Shown in pieces: positions 1 through 7,179 of a stretch of DNA of 21,180 bases (positions are counted from its first letter, which is position 1; every line of letters begins with the position of its first letter). Source of the stretch: DAOMFM01 sp035429825 (GTDB lineage: Bacteria; Acidobacteriota; Blastocatellia; UBA7656; JADIYM01); contig JBGAKX010000081.1 of NCBI GenBank assembly GCA_044224215.1, positions 1 through 21,180 of the forward strand, in the 5' to 3' direction. The position numbers were made by a program, and so were the translations under genes. The notes under the pieces were generated by a model. The model saw only the letters and a program-made list of their open reading frames with translations, was not told the origin of the DNA and made no database searches.

Positions 1-1677
1 GGCGGCCGCGAAGACGTCTGGGAGCCCGACGAGTCCGTCTACTGGGGCCCCGAAGGCAAGTGGCTGGCGGACGAGCGCTACAGCGGCGATCGCGATCTTG
101 CCAATCCGCTTGCCGCCGTTCAGATGGGTCTGATCTATGTGAATCCGGAGGGCCCGAACGGCAACCCGGATCCGATCGCCGCGGCCCGTGATATCCGTGA
201 GACCTTTGCCCGTATGGCGATGGACGACGAAGAGACCGTCGCGTTGATCGCGGGAGGCCACACCTTTGGAAAGGCCCACGGTGCAGGCCCCGCGTCCAAC
301 GTCGGTCCCGAGCCCGAAGCCGCCGCCATCGAGGAGCAGGGCTTCGGCTGGAAGAGCACCTTCGGCACCGGCAAGGGCGGCGACGCGATCACCAGCGGCC
401 TCGAGGTCACCTGGACGACGGCGCCTACCAAGTGGGACAACAACTTCTTCGAGAGCCTGTTCGGCTACGAATGGGAGTTGACGAAGAGCCCCGCCGGGGC
501 GCACCAGTGGGTGGCCAAAAACGGCGCCGGCGCCGGCAGCGTACCCGACGCCCACGACCCGGCAAAGCGCCACGCCCCGACGATGCTGACCACGGACCTC
601 TCGCTGCGAATGGACCCTGCGTACGAGAAGATCTCGCGTCGCTTCTTCGAGCACCCTGACGAGTTCGCCGATGCGTTCGCCCGCGCGTGGTTCAAGCTGA
701 CCCACCGCGACATGGGACCGCGAGCCCGTTACCTCGGTCCCGAAGTGCCTGCCGAAGAGCTCATCTGGCAGGACCCTATCCCGACGGTCGACCACCCACT
801 GATCAATGCGCAGGACGCGTCCGACCTCAAGGCCAAGATCCTCGCCTCGGGCCTGTCCATCGGCGAACTTGTGTCGACCGCGTGGGCGTCGGCCTCGACG
901 TTCCGCGGCTCCGACAAGCGCGGCGGCGCCAACGGAGCCCGCATCCGTCTCGCGCCTATGAAGGACTGGCCGGTCAACCAACCTGACGAGCTTGCGAAGG
1001 TGCTCGTGACGCTGGAAGGCATCCAGAGCGCGTACAACGGCGCGCAATCCGGCGGAAAGAAGGTGTCGCTCGCGGACCTGATTGTGCTGGGTGGCTGCGC
1101 GGCCGTCGAGGCCGCGGCAAACAAGGCTGGCGTTGCCGTCACGGTTCCCTTCACCCCCGGCCGCATGGACGCCTTGCCCGAGCAGTCCGACGTGGAGTCG
1201 CTCGCCGCGCTCGAACCGATCGCTGACGGCTTCCGCAACTACCTCAAGGACCATTCCAGTGTTTCCGCCGAGGCGCTGCTGGTCGACAAGGCGCAACTGC
1301 TGACCCTGACCGCCCCCGAGATGACGGTGCTCGTGGGCGGAATGCGCGTGCTGAACACGAACGCCGGCCACACGAGCCACGGCGTCCTTACAAAGCGGCC
1401 GGAAGTGTTATCCAACGACTTCTTTGTAAACCTGCTCGACATGAGAACCGAGTGGAGGCCTGTCTCGGACGCCAAGGACGTGTTCGAAGGGCGCGATCGC
1501 AACACCGGCGACCTTCGGTGGACCGGCACCCGAGTCGACCTCGTCTTTGGATCGAACTCGCAACTGCGGGCCCTCGCGGAAGTCTATGCAAGCGCGGACG
1601 CGCATGAGAAGTTTGTTCGTGACTTCGTCGCGGCGTGGGACAAGGTGATGAACCTCGATCGCTTCGATCTTGCGTGA
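1..1677 (+). CDS. katG: Catalase-peroxidase KatG, 5'-truncated by window edge
   Basis: This is a bifunctional heme catalase-peroxidase that breaks down H2O2 and also acts on organic peroxides. The frame is open from base 1, so 558 codons are visible. Full KatG is about 720-740 residues, so roughly 180 N-terminal residues, including the distal Arg-Trp-His site, lie outside the window. The visible part contains the Tyr (codon 46, in GLIYVNPEG) and Met (codon 72, in RMAMDD) of the Met-Tyr-Trp adduct. The proximal heme ligand His is codon 87, in GGHTFGKAHG. The Ser and Trp matching M. tuberculosis Ser315 and Trp321 are in AITSGLEVTW. The second KatG domain follows and ends in KVMNLDRFD, the usual C-terminus. 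The first internal Met (124) is not the start. A perfect hairpin lies about 80 bp after the stop. The assignment is very secure; promoter and regulator are not visible. Confidence 0.97.
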   Translation, partial: GGREDVWEPDESVYWGPEGKWLADERYSGDRDLANPLAAVQMGLIYVNPEGPNGNPDPIAAARDIRETFARMAMDDEETVALIAGGHTFGKAHGAGPASNVGPEPEAAAIEEQGFGWKSTFGTGKGGDAITSGLEVTWTTAPTKWDNNFFESLFGYEWELTKSPAGAHQWVAKNGAGAGSVPDAHDPAKRHAPTMLTTDLSLRMDPAYEKISRRFFEHPDEFADAFARAWFKLTHRDMGPRARYLGPEVPAEELIWQDPIPTVDHPLINAQDASDLKAKILASGLSIGELVSTAWASASTFRGSDKRGGANGARIRLAPMKDWPVNQPDELAKVLVTLEGIQSAYNGAQSGGKKVSLADLIVLGGCAAVEAAANKAGVAVTVPFTPGRMDALPEQSDVESLAALEPIADGFRNYLKDHSSVSAEALLVDKAQLLTLTAPEMTVLVGGMRVLNTNAGHTSHGVLTKRPEVLSNDFFVNLLDMRTEWRPVSDAKDVFEGRDRNTGDLRWTGTRVDLVFGSNSQLRALAEVYASADAHEKFVRDFVAAWDKVMNLDRFDLA

Positions 1678-1735
1678 TCGCGGCGGACGACCAGCAGATG
1701 TCGCGCTTTCAACCGTTTCGGTAGGACCTCGAACC

Positions 1736-1795
1736 TCGCGCAGAGACGCGAAGCCGCAGAGACGCAAAGGTGCATCCTTTGCGTCTCTGCGTGAA
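1736..1795. repeat. CGCAAAG-type dispersed palindromic repeat, copy 1
   Basis: The core is a perfect hairpin. The arm CGCAGAGACGCAAAGG at 1755-1770 and its reverse complement at 1776-1791 are separated by TGCAT. It is preceded by a degenerate extra unit (GCAGAGACGCGAAG at about 1740-1753). A second copy with the same CGCAGAGACGCAAAG wording lies at 20072-20140. It sits between katG and the DUF3300 gene, where its RNA form would make a very stable stem. It has no T tract, so a factor-independent terminator role is uncertain. Confidence 0.85.
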
Positions 1796-1878
1796 CGCCG
1801 CCGTTTTGTGCCCACGGTCTGCTGTACACCTCCAACATGCACGACTATGCTCGATGCAAGGTTGTAGGAGGCCTATGT

Positions 1879-3297
1879 ATGAATTCTGACGGAACGACGT
1901 TGGGGCGTGCAGGTTTCGCCCTCCTGGTGTGCGCATCGATGCTGCTCGCGGGCTGCAAGAGTGAGACCCCGACTGCAAACGAGAACGCAGCCCCCGCCGC
2001 AACGGCTTCCAACGCTGTTCCAGCCGAGACAGCAGCTGTTCCCTCGACTCTCGAGCCAAACGACCAGACCTGGACACCGGAGGCCATGGAAGACCTGCTG
2101 GCACCGGTCGCGCTCTACCCGGACAAGTTCCTGGGTGAGGTTCTCGTGGCTTCGACGAATCCTCAGGAGATTCTCGATGCCGGGAACTGGCGAGTGAAGA
2201 ACGACGGTCTGGAAGGCAAGGAGCTCGATGCCGCTGCGAAGCAGGCAGGCTTCACACCTCCAGTCCGAATGATCATCCAGAACCCCGTCGTTCTCGACAT
2301 GATGAACTCGGAGTTCGGATGGACCGAGGAGCTCGGCCAGGCGTTCGTCAACGACCAGGCCGGCGTACTTGATGCGGTCCAGCGGCTCCGAATCCAGGCG
2401 GAGGACGCCGGCAACCTTGTGAGCTCGGACAAGATGGTGGTCAGTAACGAGGTTCAGGACGGGCAGAGGGCCGTCGTACTCTCGTCGCCCGACCCGAACT
2501 ACGTGTATGTGCCCCAGTACGATCCGGAGGCGGCGTACACACCCGTCCAGCAGGAGAGCAGTGGCCACAGCACCGGGACGGTTGTCGCGGCGGCTGCGCT
2601 CGGCTTTCTTGCAGGTATCGCGGTGACCAAGATCTTCGATAACCACCACGACGACGATTGGTACTACAACGACTATTACGCCCCGCGCTACTACGGCGCG
2701 CCGATGCCGTACTACCCTCCGTACCCGTACCGGCCGGTCTATGGCGGCGGGTACTACAACACCACCACATACGTCCGCCCGCCGAACTATCGTTACGCGT
2801 ACAACAACACCACGGTCGTCTATCGTCGGGACGCCAACAACTACTGGAATCGATACGACGACAGGACGTATTCGAAGCGGACAGTCCGCCAGGTCGAGAG
2901 CCCGATCACGCGGGCGAGACCGAACAGGACCGAGCTCGCCACGCTCAACGAGCAGGCCAAGCGGGGGCCAAAGCGAAAGGGGCCCGACAAGGCGGAGCGT
3001 GAGAGGAACCAGGCGAACAAGGCGGAGAAGCGAGATGCCCAGGACCGCGCTGGTAATGGCGCTGGCGGTGGTGGCCGAAACAAGGCCAGCGGTGGCAACA
3101 ACGCTGGCGGCGGCGGAAACAAGGCCAGCGGCGGAGGTGGTCGTGAGAGGCCCAATGCCGGCGGCGGCAAACACGGCGACGGCGGAAACAAGGCTGGCGG
3201 CGGGAAGCAAGGCGGTGGAAACAAGGCTGGCGGCGGTAAGCAAGGCGGCGGGAACAAGGGCGGTGGCAAGCAGGGCGGCGGGAAGCGTCCGCACTGA
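1879..3297 (+). CDS. DUF3300 family lipoprotein with Gly/Lys-rich tail
   Basis: This is a predicted membrane-anchored lipoprotein of 472 residues. The start at 1879 is chosen because AGGAGG (1866-1871) lies 7 bases upstream; the in-frame ATG at 1837 would put that site inside the gene. The N-terminus is a lipoprotein signal with lipobox LAGC (Cys26). A Thr/Asn/Ala-rich linker follows, and then the DUF3300 domain (about residues 65-220; LLAPVALYPD near its start and VYVPQYDPEAAY near its end). A short hydrophobic stretch (VVAAAALGFLAGIAV) and a Tyr/Pro/Asn-rich segment come next. The last 80 or so residues are low-complexity repeats of the type GGGNKAGGGKQ, rich in basic residues. DUF3300 has no established biochemical role. 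The basic glycine tail suggests binding to polyanions or cell-wall material, which is inference. The gene converges on the SBBP gene with a palindromic element between them. Confidence 0.9.
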   Translation: MNSDGTTLGRAGFALLVCASMLLAGCKSETPTANENAAPAATASNAVPAETAAVPSTLEPNDQTWTPEAMEDLLAPVALYPDKFLGEVLVASTNPQEILDAGNWRVKNDGLEGKELDAAAKQAGFTPPVRMIIQNPVVLDMMNSEFGWTEELGQAFVNDQAGVLDAVQRLRIQAEDAGNLVSSDKMVVSNEVQDGQRAVVLSSPDPNYVYVPQYDPEAAYTPVQQESSGHSTGTVVAAAALGFLAGIAVTKIFDNHHDDDWYYNDYYAPRYYGAPMPYYPPYPYRPVYGGGYYNTTTYVRPPNYRYAYNNTTVVYRRDANNYWNRYDDRTYSKRTVRQVESPITRARPNRTELATLNEQAKRGPKRKGPDKAERERNQANKAEKRDAQDRAGNGAGGGGRNKASGGNNAGGGGNKASGGGGRERPNAGGGKHGDGGNKAGGGKQGGGNKAGGGKQGGGNKGGGKQGGGKRPH

Positions 3298-3314
3298 TCG
3301 TGCGATCCGGTAAC

Positions 3315-3400
3315 GCAGAGCCGATCGCGTAAGCGATCGGGGGAGCCTCCCGTTGCGTGTTCCGCGCGGTTACCCCGATCCCTGACGGGATCGGCTCTGC
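3315..3400. repeat. 86-bp paired-hairpin inverted element (family B)
   Basis: The outer arms are GCAGAGCCGATC (3315-3326) and GATCGGCTCTGC (3389-3400). Each arm contains its own perfect 8-bp hairpin. On the left this is CCGATCGC-GTAA-GCGATCGG (3321-3340). On the right it is CCGATCCC-TGAC-GGGATCGG (3375-3394). Read in the same orientation, the two arms differ at stem positions in a paired way, and their loops are GTAA and GTCA. The element fills most of the gap between two convergent genes, so it may also act as a bidirectional terminator. Confidence 0.8.
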
Positions 3401-3405
3401 TTCGC

Positions 3406-5295
3406 TTACTGTACGTCGAGCGTCACGGTTGCCGACCGCGACCTGCCGTCCTTGTCGGTGCCCGTGAACGTGAACGACGTCGGCCCTGACGGCGCGTCCG
3501 ACTTGATCTTGAACTTCAGCACCAGCGAGTTCCCAGTCACCGTCGACTGCTTCTTTGGCGACTTGAACCCCGCCACCTGGGCCGGCGGCTTTACCTTCAC
3601 GTTACCGTCGAACCCACCGACCCGGTCGATCGCGAGCGTTACGCTCACCTTGGTCCCCCGCTGCACCTGTACGGTCGCGGGATCGAACGACAGCGAGAAA
3701 TCCGGCGCCTCGGCAAACGGGCCGACCGGCGAGATCTTCACCAGAAACGCGTCGTTCCGGCCTTTCGGCGTCGACTGGAGCGCGCCGGGAGTCGTCGGGA
3801 ACGTCGTCGACAGCGTCGTCAGCCCGCACACATAGATGTTGCCGTCCGCGTCGGTCGCGATCGACGCCGGATCGTCGTATCCGTCGCCGCCAAAGAAGCT
3901 CACCATCGCCTTGTTGAGGGTGCCGGGCTCGAGCACCGCAACGACCACGTCGTCGTTTCCACCGAACGCCGGCTGAAACGCGTTCACCCGCGTCAGCCGG
4001 TCCGAGCTGATGTCGCCGGCGATGTAGACGGCGCTCTGCCGATCGAGCGTTCCAGTGTCGAAGAAGAACTCCTGCAGCAGCGCAAGGTTCGCGTCGCCCC
4101 TCAACTGCAACTGTCGATCGAGCGCCACGATCGATGCCGGCCGTTCACACCCTCCGTTCGAGGGCGGCACGGGGCAGTATCCAGTGATGACCCCTACGAC
4201 GTTCGGCGGCACGCCGCCAGGGGCTCGCCGCTCGTAATCGGACGAACCAAAGCCGATCAGGAAGTTGAGGAGGATCTTCGCACCTTCGCTGAAGTTGCCC
4301 GGGTTGAGCGTATACAGGAGAAACAGCATGATCAGCACGAGCTGCGGCTCGCGCGCCTTGACGGCTCGACCGCTCGGAACCTGCAGGGCACACGCAAACG
4401 GCGTCTCGGGCTCATTCTCGTCAAACTCCACGTAGCCGCCGAGATAAACGCTTCCAGTGTCGGAATCGACCAGAATGGAGCTGACAAGTTCCCTGCCAAA
4501 GCGCGTCGCGCCACCCTGCACGCCGCCGTCGAAAAGTGTCGAGTAGAGCAGCGAGTTCCCCTGCTCGGAGACCACCGATACAAACCCGTCCGAAGCGCCA
4601 CCTCCATACCCTGCCTGTGCCGCGTTCACGCTCGGAAACGTCGCCGTTCCTCCCGAGACGGGAATAACTTCACCCGTCACGTACGCGCGTCCCGCGGTGT
4701 CGACCGCCATGTCTCGCACGCTGTCGATGCCGTTGCCACCCAGCCGCGTCGAATAGATGATCTCGGAACCGTCCGCGCTGAGCTTTGTCACGAACGCATC
4801 GGAGACGCCACCGGGTGTCGATTGCGCCGCGTTCTTGATCGGAAAGTCGGGCGAACTCGTCGAGCCCGCGACATAGATCGCTCCCGTCGAATCGACCGCC
4901 ACCGCCGCTATCGAATCGCTCTCGTCACCACCGAGAAACGTCGAGAAGATCAGCGCCCCTGTTGGGTCGAATTTCGCGACGAACCCGTCCTGGCTTCCTT
5001 CGAGCGAATCCCGCAGGGCGTTTCGCGTCGGAAAGTCGCTCGATTCGGTCTGTCCCACAACGATCGCATTGCCGGCCGAATCGACCGCAACGTCCGCCGC
5101 ACCGTCGAAATTCCCCTCGGCTCCGCCGAGCAGCGTCGAATAGATGACGTGCGGCGTATTGCCCCGCTCAGACATTTGACGTGCAAGTCGCGATCGCGCG
5201 GCGCCAGGCGTTGGAATGGCGGCGATGATCAGGGAGACCGCAACAACTGATGCCAGGCACCGGACAGCGAGGGGGACGTGGCGGGGCGTGGTCAC
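3406..5295 (-). CDS. Secreted SBBP-repeat beta-propeller protein
   Basis: This is a predicted exported protein of 629 residues whose role is unknown; such proteins are often surface-associated. The start is a GTG at 5295 with GGAGG six bases upstream; the longer open frame to 5532 runs over the zinc-ribbon gene. The N-terminus is a signal peptide (hydrophobic core ASVVAVSLIIAAI). From about residue 48, SBBP-type blades follow, each with a YSTLLGG-like strand, then AVDSxGxxYVxG, then DAFVxKL. The regular blades are interrupted by an irregular segment with a hydrophobic run (LVLIMLFLLYTL) and two Cys, after which one or two more blades occur. The C-terminal 100 residues (from PDFSLSFDPATVQV) look like an Ig-type beta-sandwich seen in Acidobacteriota secreted proteins. 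It is last in the minus-strand block and starts 92 bp after the zinc-ribbon gene. Confidence 0.88.
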   Translation of the reverse strand: MTTPRHVPLAVRCLASVVAVSLIIAAIPTPGAARSRLARQMSERGNTPHVIYSTLLGGAEGNFDGAADVAVDSAGNAIVVGQTESSDFPTRNALRDSLEGSQDGFVAKFDPTGALIFSTFLGGDESDSIAAVAVDSTGAIYVAGSTSSPDFPIKNAAQSTPGGVSDAFVTKLSADGSEIIYSTRLGGNGIDSVRDMAVDTAGRAYVTGEVIPVSGGTATFPSVNAAQAGYGGGASDGFVSVVSEQGNSLLYSTLFDGGVQGGATRFGRELVSSILVDSDTGSVYLGGYVEFDENEPETPFACALQVPSGRAVKAREPQLVLIMLFLLYTLNPGNFSEGAKILLNFLIGFGSSDYERRAPGGVPPNVVGVITGYCPVPPSNGGCERPASIVALDRQLQLRGDANLALLQEFFFDTGTLDRQSAVYIAGDISSDRLTRVNAFQPAFGGNDDVVVAVLEPGTLNKAMVSFFGGDGYDDPASIATDADGNIYVCGLTTLSTTFPTTPGALQSTPKGRNDAFLVKISPVGPFAEAPDFSLSFDPATVQVQRGTKVSVTLAIDRVGGFDGNVKVKPPAQVAGFKSPKKQSTVTGNSLVLKFKIKSDAPSGPTSFTFTGTDKDGRSRSATVTLDVQ

Positions 5296-5387
5296 GGTGG
5301 ACCTCCAGTAATGGCTTCTCTTCCGGCCAGTATTGTCAGGTGAACCCGATTCAGAAAGACAACGATCCGGCGCGCAGATCGTCCCAG

Positions 5388-5555
5388 CTATGCCGACTCG
5401 CACCGGGTTACCGTCTCGCCGCACTTGGGGCAGCAGTAGCTCTCGTCGACCATCTCGCAGCCTGCGTCGCGCGAAGCCTCGCGGTCGATCTTCTCGGCGT
5501 GGCAGGTCATCTCCGTACCACAGCTCGGACATGCGACAGTGCTCGTGTCACTCAC
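5388..5555 (-). CDS. Small zinc-ribbon protein (55 aa)
   Basis: This short gene encodes a cytoplasmic-looking protein with eight cysteines (9, 12, 18, 33, 41, 42, 45, 52). They include two zinc-knuckle motifs, CPSCG at 9-13 and CPKCG at 42-46, spaced as in small zinc ribbons. The start is GTG at 5555, with GTAGGAGG five bases upstream. That ribosome binding site overlaps the stop codon of the FMN reductase gene, with 9 bases between the two genes, so the pair is almost certainly cotranscribed and probably translationally coupled. No family name can be given. A metal- or redox-linked partner role to the reductase is inference from position only. Confidence 0.8.
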   Translation of the reverse strand: MSDTSTVACPSCGTEMTCHAEKIDREASRDAGCEMVDESYCCPKCGETVTRCESA

Positions 5556-5564
5556 GGACGCCTC

Positions 5565-6137
5565 CTACTCCTGCGAGATGTTCCGACGCCCGTACCGCAA
5601 GGTCCGCGACATCCAGATCAGCTCCTTGAAGAACTTCGCGAGCCGGCGCGCCGCCGCCGGACCGTCAAGAATGTTGCCCTGATCGTCGAACGAGTTCTGC
5701 GCCGTGGGGAAGTACCCGTCCCAGAAGATCGTCACGAGGCCCAGCTCGCGCAGCACCGGCAGCAGGCTTTGGATCGCGCGGACGCCGCCCCACGGTCCGG
5801 CAGAGACACCCACGATGCCGACAGCCTTGTGGATGTACTCCTTGAGGTTCGTGTCGAGCACGCGCTTGAGCGAGCCGGGAAAGCCGTGGTTGTACTCGGG
5901 AACGACGAGCAGGAATCCGTCCGCGCGATCGGCAATTGCCGCGAAACTCGAATTCTTGATCGCCTCGCCCTCGTCATCCCACGAGAGCGGAATGTCGCGG
6001 ATGTCGACGAGCTCGGTCTCGACTCCGGGAATCCTTGCGAGCTCGGCATGGACGAAGCGGGCGACGTGCTCGCTTGCCCTGCCCTTCCGTATCGTGCCGA
6101 GGACGACCGGAATGAAGACGGGCGCGTCAGTTGCCAA
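5565..6137 (-). CDS. NADPH-dependent FMN reductase family protein
   Basis: This is a flavodoxin-fold NAD(P)H:FMN or quinone reductase of 190 residues, a normal length for the family. The phosphate-binding loop is LGTIRKGR (13-20). The signature PEYNHGFPG followed by SLKRVLD begins near residue 80, and GIVGVSAGPWGG comes later. The start is taken as TTG at 6137 because GGAGGG lies 7 bases upstream and the length then fits the family. An ATG at 6215 would add 26 residues with no binding site or conserved sequence. The gene lies 96 bp downstream of a secreted hypothetical gene and 9 bp upstream of the zinc-ribbon gene. The natural substrate (quinone, azo compound, metal or free flavin) cannot be told from sequence. 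Confidence 0.92.
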   Translation of the reverse strand: MATDAPVFIPVVLGTIRKGRASEHVARFVHAELARIPGVETELVDIRDIPLSWDDEGEAIKNSSFAAIADRADGFLLVVPEYNHGFPGSLKRVLDTNLKEYIHKAVGIVGVSAGPWGGVRAIQSLLPVLRELGLVTIFWDGYFPTAQNSFDDQGNILDGPAAARRLAKFFKELIWMSRTLRYGRRNISQE

Positions 6138-6233
6138 TGGCGTTCCCTCCGGCGTTTGTTGACGAATCCATGGCCGACTCGGAGCGGAGTTCGCCGGGAC
6201 ACTCCACCGGCGCACGTCACCCCGCCCGAACCG

Positions 6234-6830
6234 TCAGTTGTTTACGCGGATGTTAATCAGCGTCCAGGGATTCTGGAACGCCTTGAGCTGAAGCTGCTTC
6301 TCCTTGTCGAGGCTGAGCTGGCACGACGGCATGAGGGTTCCCGTGCTATCGCCGCTGGTTGGAATGTCAATTTCGCCGGCCGACAGGTTGTACTGCGAAG
6401 ACCGGCTGTCTGCCCAGTTCTCGGCCATTCGGATCGGACGGTCCGTGACAAACCTGATGCGCGTCCCGGTCGGAGTCTGGAACTGCCGAATGTAGTTCAG
6501 GTCGTACCCGAGCGTGCCCGGTATTGCGATCCTGCCCTTGGCATGCATCTTGCCGAGTGCGTTCGCAAGGCCCTGCGAACCCTTCGCCTTGAATGCCTGC
6601 AGAAGCGCCGCCTGGTCGTCCGCGGTCGAGAACTCGTTGATGATGATCGTGACGCCGACCGTCCTGCCGAGCTGTGTCGACGTGCCGCGGGCGTTCGCCT
6701 CGATGGTGATCCGCTTCATCTCCTCACCCTGCGGCGAGCCTGCGCGCGTCGTCGATCCTGCAGCAATCGAGACGATCACGGTGAGCGATGCGGCGATGAC
6801 ACTTCGCGTGATAGAGCCTGTGATTCTCAC
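6234..6830 (-). CDS. Secreted hypothetical protein
   Basis: This is an exported protein of 198 residues with no recognised family. The GTG start at 6830 has GGAGGAG four bases upstream, and a signal peptide follows (SVIAASLTVIVSIAAG, cleavage near TTRAG). The longer frame to 7013 has no binding site. The mature part starts with a beta-rich stretch (RITIEANARGTS, VGVTIIINEFS). A helical segment comes next (QAALLQAFKAKGSQGLANAL), then beta-rich sequence around residues 110-185. It has no cysteine pairs suggesting disulfides and no catalytic motif that I can name. It is the first gene of the minus-strand block and divergent from the beta-barrel gene at 7180, so the 349-bp gap probably holds promoters for both. 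Confidence 0.8.
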   Translation of the reverse strand: MRITGSITRSVIAASLTVIVSIAAGSTTRAGSPQGEEMKRITIEANARGTSTQLGRTVGVTIIINEFSTADDQAALLQAFKAKGSQGLANALGKMHAKGRIAIPGTLGYDLNYIRQFQTPTGTRIRFVTDRPIRMAENWADSRSSQYNLSAGEIDIPTSGDSTGTLMPSCQLSLDKEKQLQLKAFQNPWTLINIRVNN

Positions 6831-7179
6831 GTTTCTCCTCCACTGAACGACGTGTGGGTCGTCGAATTTATGCCATGGCGACTGCCATGCAGCGATGACG
6901 CGATGCTGCGATGAACGAACAGGAGCACGATCCGGCTGGTGGCCGCCCGACGGACGGCGATTATCGAGAACGTTGGCGAAACTAGCACCGAGCCTGATCC
7001 GTAGCAATGACAATTCGATTCGATGGGCATTGGACCTTGGTCCAATGTACTATCCCCACGGAATATTGGAAGATCCCCGAGGGTCGCTGCGCGACGCGCG
7101 CGGCTGCGCATCACCCCGGACCACATGCTCGCGCGCTCGCCACGACGTGGCTGGTCTCGCACTGAAAGGAACAACATCA
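6831..7179. other. Divergent intergenic region with a 20-bp dyad
   Basis: This 349-bp gap separates the divergent starts at 6830 (-) and 7180 (+). An open frame runs through it in phase with the barrel gene, but its product is Arg/Cys-rich with no signal peptide and no binding site, so I do not call it coding. The one clear structure is the perfect dyad at 7028-7047, described separately. The rest shows no repeat, RNA gene or ORF that I can support. Confidence 0.6.
7028..7047. promoter_or_regulatory. Perfect 9-2-9 dyad, candidate operator
   Basis: CATTGGACC and GGTCCAATG are perfect inverted copies around a TT centre. They lie 132 bp before the beta-barrel start and about 200 bp from the divergent start. 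A TACTAT hexamer follows at 7048-7053 and could be a -10 element. Size and symmetry fit a dimeric repressor or activator site. The cognate regulator is unknown and the promoter reading is tentative. Confidence 0.45.

Noticed and set aside
1873..3294. Long antisense frame over the DUF3300 gene
   Set aside because: It is produced by GC-rich third positions and the Gly-rich tail. Its product is Val/Arg/Ala low complexity with no domain or binding site.
5250..6914. 554-residue plus-strand frame
   Set aside because: It is the reverse side of the reductase, zinc-ribbon and secreted-protein genes. It is Arg-rich with no recognisable domain.
6895..7179. N-terminal extension of the beta-barrel protein
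   Set aside because: The Met at 7180 starts a clean signal peptide with a binding site upstream. The extension would bury it and is Arg/Cys-rich.
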